Shown: positions 1-12,984, counted from the stretch's first letter. The stretch is DNA of 64,000 nucleotides from Piliocolobus tephrosceles (GCF_002776525.5 NC_045436.1:7107918-7171917); one strand, 5' to 3'. Translations and numbers: made by a program. The notes: generated by a model not told the origin, from the letters alone.

Positions 1-819
1 AGATCCAGTTTATGGCCGATAGGATCTGAAGCAATTCACAAAAAATTCACACTTACAGATAAATGTGAGGTTTGAGGGAGTAGTACATCACTAGTAAATG
101 TTAGAATTGCTTTCCACCTGGACTACTGCATCCTACACGACACACGTACCATCAGTGGTGAAGGACCGCTATAGCTAAATGGAGACCCATTAAAGGTTCT
201 GAGCAGGCTAAAGGTGAAATGAAATCACTGTTTCAAGAGCATTACCGTGCAGTAACTGTGGGAAGCCTGGAAATGAACAGATGAGTGAGGACACAGCTGC
301 AATAACCCAGGTATGAGGCAGAAGAGGGTTGTACAAGAAAACTCAATAAAAAGGCATTATTTATAATCTCACTTCCTCTCTTCTTTCTCAGTGTTGACAA
401 TCATGGTAGCTATCAGGTCTATTTTTCTTAAACCAATTCAGTAATACAAAATGATCTAAGGAATAAAATTTCCAAATTGAGTTATAGTAATCACTATAAT
501 TTTTCCACACATCAACTCTTGGATTATAAACTGTAGATCATTCATAGGATTCACAGTATTTATTTTACAATAGTAATACTTGTTTATTTCAACAAAATTA
601 GAACATATAGTTAAATAAAAAGAGAAAAAAAATATAATGCTACTACCCAGAGATTATCTTGCTTTCTATCGAAATAGATATCTATCTTGCTTTACTCAGA
701 AATTTTTAATTATCTGAGACCAATTTCTACTTTTCACTTAGGAAGCTTCTGCAAAGGAACCTATATTTGTCATCAAGGACCTTTTATTGAGAAGGTTTAG
801 GGGAGACAGAAATGGAACT

Positions 820-990
820 AATCTTTACTGAGAACCTACAATATGACAGGTAGTTTCACCTATGAGGTTGTTATCATTTTGAGATGAGGAAACTAAGGCT
901 CAGAGAAGTAAATGATGTGGCTAAAGCAACCGATGGAGTCAAGACTGAAATCAAGGTCTGCAGAATTCCAAAACCATCCGTTGTGTATAA
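820..990 (+). repeat. MIR
   Basis: CTTTACTGAGAACCTACAAT, then GAGATGAGGAAACTAAGGCT with CAGAGAAGTAAATGATGTGG. This is MIR core and 3' order. Confidence 0.8.
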
Positions 991-2664
991 TCCTCAATAA
1001 AATCTTTGCTTTTTATTAAAACAAAAATATTATTTTAAATTACTAAGTTTTAAATTTATTTGTCTAGTTCATATACAATCAGATATATTAAGTCACTGAA
1101 GCACCCTAGAGAATACAATTTCAGGATATAAAGTTTATACTTATTTTTATAAATTTTATCAGTATAAAATTTATGGATACTATAACATAACATTCTTTAT
1201 GTTATAATTCATAAGTTCCTCATAAGCTTTTGTCTTTTGGTTGACTTCTACATGAAACTAATTTTAAAGTACTGAGTAGAGTAGCTATTCTCTTCCCCTC
1301 TAAGATGTTAGTATCCATATCATATTTTAATATGAATATAGTTTATATTTAGACTCATCCATCAAGTATATACATTTCTAAGGCTATTATACTTGATTTT
1401 CATTAATAAGTTCGATCTACTATCTGAAGCATATGTAATGTAATTTCATCTACTCTCTTGGGTTGACCCTATTGCTGCTATTAATGGTTTTCTGAGTTTT
1501 AATAGCATACCCGTGCTTTGAAACTGGGAAGCATAAATTCATAACTGGTGCTAATTTCAGCATTTTTTTTTCCAAAACATGATGTTTACCCAAGAGCATT
1601 AGCTGTGGTAATGGTAACCAAGTTCTGATTTCTAGGGTTTCAGGTTTCACTATCTCAAAGCCATTTAATAAGCCAGTTGCTTTCTCCAAAATTAATTTTG
1701 AGGGGTTAAAATCTTTCTCACAGAAATGATATGTGAATACATTGTTGTGTTGGGAAGCATATCTATTTATCCTATTAGTCCCATACATAGCTAATTTAAC
1801 AGGTGGTTCTTTTCCAGAAAAAGAGGGTTCTTCATTTGTAAAACAGAAGAACCAAGACTGGTAGAGTGTGCTTGAATGGGATAGTAGTTGTGAGGATTTT
1901 TTCCTCCCATAATGCAAAAAACCCTAATTAATCATAACACCACAGAATCTTCGAGTTCTAGTACCCGTGAAGTCATCTAGTCCAGGGGTCTTTAAACAAG
2001 GATAGCCATATCCCTAGGAAACATTAAAACTTTTCAATAAGGAACGGGGTAGGAAATTAATTTCTATTAATAGAACCTCAATAACATCCACGTGTTGACT
2101 TTCTTTACAAAAGAAAGGTATGCGTCTTACACACCCAAAATACTACCATGACTCATTGTCCTGCAGCATAAAACTTCCAGTATGCCAGAAAAAGGCAAAA
2201 TTAAAAGTATTTTGGTTGGTGAAGCTTCTTTTATTTAAGACACCATAAACCCAAGGTAGGGCTTCAGTGACCTTCCCTGCTTAACATAGTTCCACTAAGG
2301 GCAAAATGTGGAGTTTAAAATGGGTTATTTCGGACTACTGGCATGCTTTGAAGTCAAATGTATCAAGAAAGAGAGATTACCTTTTTAATGAACTTATCAC
2401 CCACCCCAACCACTGTCAAAGAATGCTTTTCAACTGCAGAAGACTTGCATGACTACCAAGAACACAGCAATAAGGTAAGAAACATGAAATGTAATGATGC
2501 TTTATTTATTCCAGCTGTCAAGGTAAGGACAAGGATTTGTGCTTTATCTTGCTACCTATCTACCTAGAGCAGGGATTCAGAACTGAGAGGTTCTAACAAA
2601 ATGTAGATTAATTTATTTGAACTGAAAAAATAAGTCAGACTTTTTCTGACAAAAGGTAAATTTG

Positions 2665-2971
2665 GGCCAGGCATGGTGGCTCATGCCTGTAATCCCAGCA
2701 CTTTGGGAGAATGAGGCAGGTGGATCCTGAGGTGAGGAGCTTGAAACCAGCCTGGCTAAGATGGTGAAATCCCATCTCTACTAAAAATACAAAAATTAGC
2801 TGGGTGTAGTGGCGGGCACCTGTAATCCCAGCTACTTGGGAGGCTGAGGCAGGAGAATCACTTGAACCCGGGAGGTAGAGGTTGCAGTGAGCTGAGATCA
2901 TGCCACTGCACTCTAGCCTGGGTGACACAGCAAGACTCTGTCTCAAAACAAAACAAAACAAAACAAAAAAA
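2665..2971 (+). mobile_element. AluS
   Basis: Full dimer from GGCCAGGCATGGTGGCTCAT to an (AAAAC)n tail. The target duplication GGTAAATTTGG flanks both sides (2654-2664 and 2973-2983). Confidence 0.95.
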
Positions 2972-3230
2972 TGGTAAATTTGGTTTTAGTAAGTACTGAC
3001 TCCGACAGGTAAATTATATGGTGGATATTTCCCATAAATTAGATGAGCTAATGAAATAGATATATTTACAGCATATACAGGCATACATATTGCACGTTTT
3101 GTTCCAGACCACCACAATAAAGCAGGTGTCACAATAAAGTGAGGTACACATATTTTTTGGTTTACCAGTGCATATAAAAGTTATGTTTACACTGTACTGC
3201 AGTCTATTAAGTGTGCAATAGCATTATTTC

Positions 3231-3527
3231 CTTTTTTTTTGAGACAGGGTCTCAAAAGTTGTCACCCAGGCTGGAGTGCAGTGGCCCAATCTCAGCTCAC
3301 TGCAGCCTCAATCTCCCTGGGCTCAGGTGATCATCCTACCCCAGCTTCTCAAGTGCCTGGGACTACAGGTGCACACCACTAAGTCTGGCTAATTTTTTGG
3401 TGTTTTTTGTAAAGACAGGGTTTCAACATGTTGTCTAGGCTGGTCTAAAACTCTTGGACTCAAGCGATCCACCAGCCTTGGCCCCCCAAAGTGCTGGGAT
3501 TACAGGCATGAGCCACTGTGCCCAGCC
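3231..3527 (-). mobile_element. Alu (J/S type) inside Tigger1
   Basis: Reverse-strand Alu from a T run at 3231 to GTGCCCAGCC. It interrupts the 3' region of Tigger1 after GCATTAT. Confidence 0.93.
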
Positions 3528-3589
3528 AATAGGTTTCTACAAACCAATGTATAACCTTAATTTAAAAATATTTTATTGCTAAAAAAATG

Positions 3590-5665
3590 CTAACGATCCT
3601 CTGATCAAGTCATAATCTTTTTGCTGATGGAGGATCTTGCCTCAGTGTAGGTAGCAGCTGATTGATCAAGATAGTGGTTGCTGAAGGTTGGAGTGTCTGT
3701 GGCGATTTCTTAACATAAGACAATAAATAAGTTTGTCACATTGACTCTTTCCATGAAAGGTTTCTCTGAAGGATGTGATGCTATTTGATATCGTTTTACT
3801 CACAGTAGAACATTTTTCAGAATTGGAGTCAACCCTCTCAAACCCTGCCACTGCTTTATCAACTAAGTTTATGATATTCTAAATCCTTTGTTGTTATTTC
3901 AACAATGTTCACAGCTTCTTCACCACCAGTAAATTCCATCTCAAATACCCACTTTCTTTGCTCATCCACAAGAAGCAACTCCTCATCCATTAAAGTTTCA
4001 TGATGATTGCCGGATGCAGTGGCTCAAGCCTGTAATCCCAGCACTTTGGGAGGCCGAGACGGGCGGATCACAAGGTCAGGAGATCGAGACCATCCTGGCT
4101 AAACCAGTGAAACCCCGTCTCTACTAAAAAATACAAAAAAATTGCTGGGCGAGGTGGCAGGCGCCTGTAGTCCCAGCTACTAGGGAGGCTGAGGCAGGAG
4201 AATGGTGGGAACCCGGGAGGCGGAGCTTGCAGTGAGCTGAGATCCAGCCACTGCACTCCAGCGTGGGCGACAGAACGAGACTCTGTCTCAAAAAAAAAAA
4301 AAAAAAAAAAAAAAAAGGTTTCAGGATGAGATTGCAGCAATTCAGTCACATCTTCAGGTTCTACTTTTAATTCTAGTTTTCTTGCTATTTCCATCAGATG
4401 TGCAGTTACTTCCGCCATTGAAGTGTGAACCCTCAAAGTCATCTATGAAGGTTGGAATCAAGTTCCAAACTCTAGTTAATGCTAGTCTTTTGACCTCTTC
4501 CCATGAGTCATAAATATTCTTAATAGCATCTAGAATGCTAAATCCTTTCCAGAAGATTTTTAATTGACTTTGCCCAGATCTATCACAGGAAATCACTATC
4601 TATGATAGCCTTACAAAATGTACTTCTTAAATATGACTTGAAAGCTGAAATTACCCCAATCCATGGGCTGCAGAATGGATGCTGTGTCTGCAGACATGAA
4701 AACACTAACCTCCTCGTACATCTCCATCAGAGCTCTTGGGGGACTAGGCACATTGTCAATAAGAAGCAATATTTTGAAAGCAATCTTTTTCTCTGAGCAG
4801 TAGGTCTCAATGGTGGGCTTAAAATATTTGCTAGCCATGTTGTAAAGAGATGTGCTGTCATCCAGGCTTTGTTGTTCCATTTATAGAGCATAGGCAGAGA
4901 TAGCATAATTCTTAACGGCCCTAGGATTTGAGGAATGATCAATAAGCACTGGCTTCAACTTCAAGTCCCCAGTTGCATCAAGTCCCCAGTTGCATTACCC
5001 CCTAACAGAGTCAGCCTGTCCCTGGAAGCTTTGAGGCCAGGCCTTGACTTCTCCTCTCTAGCTATGAAAAATCCTAGATGGCATCTTCTTCCAGTGTAAG
5101 GCTCTTTCATCTACACTGAAAATCTATTGTCTAGTGTAGCCATATTCATCAGTGATCTTAGCTAGATCTTCTGGATAACCTGCTGCAGCGTCTGCATCAG
5201 CACCTGCTGCTTCACCTTGCATTTTTATGTCGCAGAGATGGCTTCTCTCCTTAAACCTCATGAACCAACCTTTGTTAACTTCTAACTCTTATTCTGCAGC
5301 TTCCTCACCTCTCTCAGCCTTTACAGAGCTGAAGAGAGAGCCTTGCTCTGGAGTAGGCTTTAGCTGAAGGGAATGTTATATCTGGTTTGATCATCTATCC
5401 AGGCCACTCAAATGTTCTCCTTATCGGTAATAAGGCTGTTTTGCTTTCTTATCATTCATGTGCTCACTTGGAGTCGTGCTTTTAATTGCCTTTAAAAACT
5501 CTTCCTTTGCACTCACAACCTGGCCAAGTGTTTGGCGCAGGAGGCCTAGCTTTCAGCCGATCTCACCTTGGACATGACTTCCCCACTAAGCTTGATCATT
5601 TCTAGCTTTCGACTTACACTGACAGACGTGTGATTCTACCTTTCACTTGAATACTTAGAGGCCAC
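3590..5665 (-). pseudogene. Tigger1 transposase, decayed (pogo/DDE family)
   Basis: Transposase remnant on the minus strand, readable only in pieces. Recognisable blocks are an N-terminal segment near 5560-5660, FSVDERALHWKKMPS near 5080-5120, KILLLIDN near 4755, SILQPMDWG near 4660, FWKGFSILDAIKNIYDSWEE near 4500-4560, LELKVEPEDVTELLQSH near 4330-4380 and AAGFERVDSNSEKCST near 3800-3850. The three catalytic-type aspartates can still be seen (codons at 5110-5112, 4755-4757 and 4659-4661). The expected start codon has changed to GTG (5663-5665). Frameshifts, stops and two Alu insertions break the frame. No function is expected. Confidence 0.9.
4009..4316 (+). mobile_element. AluY inside Tigger1
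   Basis: GCCGGATGCAGTGGCTCAAG to a 27-A tail, flanked by GTTTCATGAT and GTTTCAGGAT (target duplication with one change). It splits the transposase remnant, and a chance frame fuses transposase residues to antisense Alu peptide. Confidence 0.95.
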
Positions 5666-8258
5666 CGTGGGCTTATTGACTGGCCTCATTTCAATACTGT
5701 TGTGTCTCAGGAAATAGGAAGGCCCAAGGAGAGACAGATGGCGGGGATGCTGGTCCCGGAGCAGTCAGAACACACACACACGTATCGATTCAGTTCGCTG
5801 TCTTCTGTGGGTGCGGTTTCTGGCACCCCAAAACAATGAAAAGAGCAACATCAAAGACCACTGACTGAAGGTCACCGTCACAGATCGAACGATAATGAAA
5901 AAGTTTGAAATATTTTGAGAATTACCAAAATGCAACACAGAGACATGACGTGGGCACGTGCTGTTGGAAAAGCAGTGCTGAGAGACTTGCTGATGCAGGG
6001 CTGCCACAGACACTCAGTTTGTAAAAAACGTGGCATCTGGGAGGCATGAGAAAGCGTAATAAAATGAGATCTTCCTGTAATACGATGAAAGCATTACAAA
6101 ATTATAATATCAAAGATGAATTAATATGAGCAATAGTTCCATTTTTCACCACATTTTAAGCATACCAGATTAAATAAAGTGCCACTAAGTAGCAGAATAA
6201 CAGGTCAAATTAGCAGTATTTTGCTAAGCCTTGGTAAAGTCTTTTTTGATATCCTACACAGAAACCGGGAAAGGATTGGTTCTAAAAACAGTGTAATAAA
6301 TCTTTTTCAAAGTAGTTAGTTGCTGATTCTGCGCTTTCATGAGAAATGTGATAGAACTGGCAGCTTATAGACAACATATTGTTTTAGAAATAGATCACAA
6401 TGTGATTTCTGACATATGACTAATAATGTCAAATAATTGAAGAGCATCACTTAAAAAAAAATTCTTCCATTGCCACTTACGTTGTAGCAAGATTTCTTTT
6501 GTTTATATTCATAAGAAAGGAAAACGGGATTAGAATTGAAACTGAATTTCACTTTATTCTTGTAAGGAATATTCATCTATGAATATATAAAGTATTTGAA
6601 AAAAGTTCCCATTCATCTCAGAGAGGTATTTTCAATATATTTTCACTTTTTAGGTTTCAAATTATCAAAATCTTTAACACACTTACATAAGAATTAGGTT
6701 GTTTTCAGTCAAATGTGTACAACTAATAATTGTAAGCATAATTTAATATAGAAGAAAACAGGTTTTTAAAAACATATGATCTCAAAAAATAAAAACATTA
6801 AATTTGTATAGCTATTTTGTTTAAGGGGGTCACAAAAGCAAAATAGTTTGAAGCCCACTGATCTATTCTAGCTTTTCCCATGAAATATGAATCTCACCTC
6901 TAAAGTGCCTGTCAACTTCTATTTGCTTCAAGTTATTATACTATTTAGAATGACTTTATTTTGAATTACAGTCTTAGAATGTGTCTTTTCTAAAAGGTAG
7001 CTGCAGATCTGATCTCTCATTCTAATCAGTGATGTAGAAATATAAGGACATCACTGATTTTTCTCTGCAAAGTCCACTGATAGGGCAGCTTAGATTAGTG
7101 CACTGCTGCTTTTCAAGTCACAGCCCTTCTCTCATTTGGCCAGGTCATGTGTGTTCACTCCTGTTAGCATTTTCAAATGCTCTTTATTGATGGTAAACAC
7201 ACCTGGAAGTCAGTGGGCCATTGACACAGTTTGATAAACTTGTAAATACTTGCACAACCTTTTCCTCTGAAGCTCATCAGTCCTCTTAGATAAAAGCCTG
7301 GACACAGGAGTCTTTCATCATGTCCTGAATTCCAGAAAACTTTGGCTTCAGAAGAAATAAAAAAAAGGCCAGTTCTAGGGCTCTCTATCCTCCCTTACTG
7401 AGATCACTACGTCCATAAAGCCCTAGAGCCTGAACCTGGGAATGATCATAGGCAACACTAAGGTCGTCTGTAGGTTTTACTAAAAGAAAAAGGAGGAAAA
7501 CTGGAGGAAAAAATAGAGACAGGGCAACAGAGTGCCCTGCAGTTATTCTAAACTCAAAGCTTGAGGGTTAGGAATCAAACCAATTAAAGCCTTCACAGAA
7601 AGAGTGAAATGTACCATGTCTTCAAACACAATAGGGTATCATCTTGAAGGTTTTTTTCAGCATGTCCTGTTGTGCCTGAATGTGGGAGCCACTAGCAGTC
7701 TTTTCACCTACGAACTGTGACTTTTTTCTTTCATCAGTATGTGTCACAACAGTCTTAATGTCTTAAAAGACAGTTGTCAGAGTGTGAAAACATAAAGAGA
7801 CCACATACGCAAAGCTATTGTTATTCCTCTCCTCCTTATGTGGTACCCAGTTCATATGAAAACACATCAGTGGAGTGAAAGTTTTTCAGATAATGCCTTT
7901 TAAAAAGTACTTTGAACTGAAAAATGTTTTATAAATAATAGTTTACCAACCACAGATACTGTGAGGACAAAACAGAAGATTTAAAGTCATATTGATAATT
8001 AGGAGGTTTGGTGTCTGTTTGAAAATTATTTTGTGCTATCGGAAAAACGAGCAAAAATTACAAAATGCTAAGTTGTCTGCCATACATATCATGGATTTGC
8101 CACCTGCCTATGGTGTGAGTAAACAAGCCTATAATGACTGAAATGGAAAGGCAGAAAAGAAATTGACTGTCAAAGTCTAACTGCAATTGTTGTGGAAGGT
8201 AAATGATAGTATCATCTTAAATCCCACAGAGGCACTAACAATTAAGACATCAGGAAGT

Positions 8259-8572
8259 GGCCGGGCGCGGTGGCTCAAGCCTGTAATCCCAGCACTTTGG
8301 GAGGCCGAGACGGGCGGATCACGAGGTCAGGAGATCGAGACCATCCTGGCTAATACGGTGAAACCCCCGTCTCTACTAAAAAATACAAAACAAAAAACTA
8401 GCCGGGTGAGGTGGCGGGCGCCTGTAGTCCCAGCTACTCGGGAGGCTGAGGCAGGAGAATGGCGTAAACCCGGGGGGCGGAGCTTGCAGTGAGCTGAGAT
8501 CTGGCCACTGCACTCCAGCCTGGGCGACAGAGCGAGACTCCGTCTCAAAAAAAAAAAAAAAAAAAAAAAAAA
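8259..8572 (+). mobile_element. AluY, Old World monkey type
   Basis: Near-consensus dimer with a long pure A tail and the target duplication AAGACATCAGGAAG on both sides. The 3' half reads GAGCTGAGATCTGGCCACTG, a form I associate with AluYR copies of Old World monkeys. Low divergence points to a young insertion. Confidence 0.95.
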
Positions 8573-9007
8573 AAGACATCAGGAAGCAAGGTTAAGCATT
8601 TATAGACAATCAACAGCCCACCCTCCAATTCTATGACCTAACCTCGGATGCATACCCTGACTTTGAGATCTCTGAGAGAACATATCTTTTTATAAACAAC
8701 CAGATGCCATAATTCAGCACTGTGGATACAGAGTGTTAGATCACAAGCTAAGTGAAATAAGACATAACTACTTTGCAAACATAGCTTAATGGACAAGATC
8801 AATACAGCATCTAATTAAGGAGCTATTACACATTGTAATAACACAAATACTATGAACAATATTGAACAAAACTCAGTGCTTTTGCAGCCCTGTCAGCTCC
8901 ATTTCTCTAATTCACATGTTATCTTCAACCTGCTATCAAATCGAACTCTCTAGAGTTGTCTAGTACTTAAGAAAGTTGATACACGATGATCAAAAATGTA
9001 AAATTTA

Positions 9008-9089
9008 GTCCCAGCTACTTGGGAGGCTGAGGCAGGACAATGGCATGAACCTGGGAGGTGGAGTCTGCAGTGAGCCGAGATCGCGCCAA
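9008..9089 (+). mobile_element. Alu fragment
   Basis: Only the middle of the right monomer remains (GTCCCAGCTACTTGGGAGGC to GAGCCGAGATCGCGCC), with abrupt ends. Confidence 0.85.
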
Positions 9090-9464
9090 AAATTTAAAAA
9101 AAAAAATTAAAAGTTAAAAGCAACTGGAATTGTTTTGTTTAAGCAGCACACACACACATATTTGTAGTTTTTCAACTCATACCCATACAAAAAGAGTTCT
9201 TTCGATTGGAGAAGTCACTTGCCCTAGTTACACCGACTGAAATGTATAGCCTTTTATTTCAGTCTTTATTATCTGAAATTATCCTGTGCTAAAATTGGGC
9301 ATTTGTCTTGTCTTACATGTCCCTTTAGAAATCAAGCTGGTGTTGAAATGTTCTGTCAGCGAACACTCTGCTTTTCCCTAACGGAGATTTTCTAATTCAT
9401 TGTAATAACTTGCTCGATTCCTATCCAGCCTAGAATTCACATGCTCTGGAAACAACAGCTGTGA

Positions 9465-9560
9465 TCATCTTGCTTTTACTGCTGTATTCCCAGAATCTTG
9501 CTCAGTTCATGGCACATAGTAAGTGCTCATTAAATAAATGTAAAATGAATAAATTCTATG
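9465..9560 (+). repeat. L2 3' end
   Basis: TGCTGTATTCCCAGAATCTT and GGCACATAGTAAGTGCTCAT, then TAAATAAATG. This is the common L2 terminus. Confidence 0.8.
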
Positions 9561-9744
9561 CATTCAAAAAAAGATAATATTGCTTTCATAAAATTCAAAT
9601 AACTACATATAAATAACAAATGATGGAGATTTCCATTATTGCTTTAGAGGATACTACTGATGCTGATTTAGAGAAGTGTCTTCTTAAAATTTTGCTATGA
9701 ATTACAAGTGCATCATCTTGAATCACGGAGTGAAGAGCAAACAA

Positions 9745-9925
9745 TCACTGACATGCATTGAATAGCTGTCATGTTCCAATCATTGCCTGGCACCCTGCAT
9801 GCATTATCTGATTCAAACCCCATTGTAAACCTTTATATTACCCTATAAAGAAACAGGAAGTGACAGTGGTAATTTGCTTAAAGGCACCCAGTGAGTGGCA
9901 GAGCTTCAGTTCTTAGCCAGTATTC
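9745..9925 (+). repeat. MIR
   Basis: GCATTATCTGATTCAAACCC, ATAAAGAAACAGGAAGTGAC and GGCACCCAGTGAGTGGCAGA follow the MIR order. Confidence 0.75.
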
Positions 9926-10004
9926 TATACTAGTACTTTGCATATACTTGATGTATGGCCCTTCATATACTTTATATCATATTATTTAGTTATATTATTT
10001 TCAC

Positions 10005-10380
10005 ACATTCATTCAACAAATACTTTGTGAGCAACTATTACATGCCAGAACTGTGCCAAGGGCTTGGCATACAGCAGAGAAAGAACAGACAGGATGCTTG
10101 CCTTATAGTCTAGTCATGAGACTAGATGAGATGCATTAAATAGTGCTAGTGATAACCATAAACAGTTTTCAAGCATTTACTATGTACTATACACCATTGT
10201 ATGTTTATACCTTTGTATATTTGCATTGAACACTCCAGAGCAAAGACCATTCTATGAAGAAAATTAGTCCCTTTTAATTGATGAGACCACTTCGGCACAA
10301 AGAAGCCAAGTAGCACAGGCATTAATGATCAGAACTAGGACACAAAACCTGGTGGTGAGGCTCATAAGTCTATACTCTTT
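10005..10380 (+). repeat. Two old SINE/L2-type fragments
   Basis: The first is CATTCATTCAACAAATACTT with ATGCCAGAACTGTGCCAAGG (10005-10110). The second, at 10160-10380, is AGCATTTACTATGTACTATA with TGATGAGACCACTTCGGCAC and GATCAGAACTAGGACACAAA, MIR-like. Confidence 0.65.
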
Positions 10381-10736
10381 ATCTCTGTGTGATATTGTTT
10401 TTATATTACACTATGGTGTGATGCACAGCCAGACTGTGGAGAGCCTTGTAGGTCATTTAAAGACTTCTGACCAGAATCTAGGTCACTGAAAGGGCTTAGG
10501 CAAGGAACTGATATCTCAGATTTGTGTGTGAAGAGCGGGTGAGCAAGACTGGAGACATACAGTGCAAATAGGAGGCTACTATATCCAGTTGAGAGAAAAC
10601 AGGATTCAGAAGATATTACGGGGTCAGAGTTGAAGGAACTTAGAGACTGACTAAATACGGGAGATGAGAGAGTAGAGCCAATCACTGGGCCTTCTGGACC
10701 AGTGATGAAGTGAACGACGGTGCCACTTCCTAATAC

Positions 10737-11032
10737 AGGAATCCCTTCTTATCCGTAGGGTCTATGTTCCGAGATCCCCAGTGGATGCCTGGAACTGTGG
10801 ATAATATCAAACCCTATATATACTATATTTTTTCGTATACATCCATGCCTATGATAGCTTATAAATTAGGCAAGAAAAAGATAATAATAGAACACTTATA
10901 ACAGTATACTGCAATGAAAGTTAAGTGAATGTGGTCTGTCTCTCTCTCTCTCTCAAAGTATCTTAATAGTTTCAGACCACAGTGGACTACAGGTAACTAA
11001 AACCACAAAAAGCAAAACTGGAGGGGGGATGT
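10737..11032 (+). mobile_element. MER2-like non-autonomous pogo element (tentative family)
   Basis: The left end (CCCTTCTTATCCGTAGGGTC) and the right end (AACCACAAAAAGCAAAACTGG then a G run) look like degraded terminal inverted repeats. The interior contains the block CCCCAGTGGATGCCTGGAAC, the run TATATACTATATTTTTTCG and a (TC)n tract near 10942. These are features I associate with MER2-type Tigger derivatives. Family assignment is from memory. Confidence 0.6.
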
Positions 11033-11089
11033 GGGAAGGCACTGTACAGAAATCCCTGAAAGAGAGGCAAATTTGGAAAGAAAGATGGC

Positions 11090-11665
11090 TTGGCAATTGT
11101 ATTTTCCAAAGATGGCCACAACAGTATCTTCCATCCCACGTGCCCTCGTGCAATGGCATGACAGGTCCCTAGTCAAGAGGAGGAGTTTAATTCCCCTCCC
11201 CAGGAATCTTGGCTGACCTTGCTGACTTCCCAACCATCAGAATGTGATGGCAATGACAGCCTAGAATGGCCACCGCTAGGTCATACAAAGCTGGTAGCTT
11301 CTGTCATGGTCTCTTGGAGTGCTCCCTTTTGGGATATTCCTCTTCAGAACCAGCTGCTATGTTCTAAGAGGCCCAAGCCACATGGAAGGCCATGTTTAGT
11401 TATCCCAGCTGGTGACTACCGTTGAGCTCAGGTCAACAGATGGCATTAACTGCCAGCCATGTGAATGAGCTACCCTGGACTCCCAGCTCAGTGGAGCCTT
11501 TGGTTAACCTTGGTTGACATCTGAAAGCAATTGCAGTGTCCTAAGTAAGAGCACAAGAACTACCTGGTCAATTCACTGAACCACAAGAGATGATAACAAA
11601 TTGCTTTCTAAGCCACTGAGTTTTGTTATGGTTTGTTATGTAGTAACAGATAACCAAAGTAGTTG
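11090..11665 (+). mobile_element. MaLR LTR (MLT1-like), solitary
   Basis: The order is AAGATGGCCACAACAGTATC, CAACCATCAGAATGTGATGG, CAGCTGCTATGTTCTAAGAG, TAAGCCACTGAGTTTTGTTA and GTTATGTAGTAACAGATAAC. The last two are the 3' hallmark of MLT1 LTRs of the ERVL-MaLR group. No internal region is adjacent, so it is a solo LTR. It is strongly diverged, and the 5' limit is approximate. Confidence 0.75.
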
Positions 11666-12257
11666 ATGGGTTGTGTTTTAGACATGTGGAGTTTAAGATG
11701 CATGGACAACACCCAAGTGGAAATGTTCCAAAGACACCAGGAACATTTTATGTAGTTGAGATCTGGAGCTGAGGAGAGACACTGGACTTACTGATTTGAG
11801 AGTTAGGAACACAGAGAATGTAACTGGAGCCATGAAAGTGGGTGGCAGAATCCAGAGTGATTATGTTGTGAAGAGCAGAGTCCTGAGAAACAGCAGTGTT
11901 TAGGGATCAGGTAGATGGGAGGTGAGTCAACTAAACAGAGGTATCATTGCCAAAACAGTCAGGGAGAAAGTCAAAGTGAATGCGGTATCACAGAAGCTAA
12001 GGAAAGAATATTTCAACAGGAGGAATAGGTTAACTATTAAATCATTCCAAAAACTCAAACATGATGAAGAATAAAGAGGTTACACTGATGCTATTGACAA
12101 AGCAATGGGTAACTCTGGAGACATCCGTTTCGCTGGTGGTAAAGGTAGAGGAGGACAGTCATTGAGCAAGGAGTACTGTGAAGGCCCAACTGTAAGGGGG
12201 GGTGAACAGAAGACAGAGAAGTGATCGAAGTGACCTATGTTCGGGAAGGCTGGAAGC

Positions 12258-12579
12258 ACCGGGCGAGGTGGCTCACGCCAATAATCCTAGCACTTTGGGA
12301 GGCTGAGGCAGGAAGATTGCTTGAGCTCAGGAGTTCAAGGCAGCCTGGGCAACATGGTGGAGCACTGTCTATAAAAGATACAAAAATTAGCCAGGCATGG
12401 TGACATGTGCCTGTAGTCCCAGCTACTTGGGAGGCTGAGGTGGGAGGATCACTTGAGCCCAGGAGGTCGAGGCTGCAGTGAGCCAAGCTGTGATTGCACC
12501 ACTGCATTCCGGCCTGGGTGAGACCCTGTCACAAAAATAAAATAAAATAAAATAAAACAAATAAATAAATAAATAAAAA
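12258..12579 (+). mobile_element. AluJ
   Basis: Diverged dimer from CCGGGCGAGGTGGCTCACGC, with TGAGCCCAGGAGGTCGAGGC in the right arm (J type) and an (AAATA)n/(AAAT)n tail from about 12536. Confidence 0.93.
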
Positions 12580-12984
12580 GAAGGCTGGTAGAAGAGAGAG
12601 GCAGTAGGAGGCAAAGTCAAGAGATTATTGTTTTCCAAGATGTGAAAGACTGGAATGTTCCAATGTTGACTGGATGGGATCAGTAGAATGAGGACATTCT
12701 GAAGAGAGGGAATGGAATCGAGAGGACCCATCATGCAAAAATGAACCTGGAATATGAGGAGATAATGTGGAAGCACAGATCCACATACATGCAGGAATAA
12801 AGATGTGTCTACAGAAAATCAGAGTTCCCCTTGCAAGTTTCTATTTTATTTTTAATAGAATGCAAGGTCCTCTGCGGAGAGAGGGTTTTGAGTATAGCAG
12901 GAGGATCTGAAACAGTTGCTGAGAAGTACAGGGGGGAGAAGTTTGTGAGGGATAGTAGGGCTGCCGACTGTTGAAGTTGGAAAG

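Larger units (their letters stand above)
3078..6077 (-). mobile_element. Tigger1 DNA transposon, nearly full length, split by two Alus
   Basis: The element starts at CAGGCATACATATTGCACG (3078) and ends at a decayed inverted copy (CTTCCTG, 6071-6077). Both ends are flanked by TA, the target duplication of the pogo/Tigger group. Without the two Alu insertions (3231-3527 and 4009-4316) it is about 2.4 kb, the length I recall for Tigger1. The minus strand carries a transposase remnant. The element is an ancient, immobile fossil, and its Alus date later than it. Confidence 0.93.

Noticed and set aside
8327..8579. Minus-strand frames with peptides like ETESRSVAQAGVQW (also at 2635, 12235, 21319, 28141, 30904 and similar places)
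   Set aside because: These are translations of antisense Alu, including the poly-T as poly-Phe. They are not genes.
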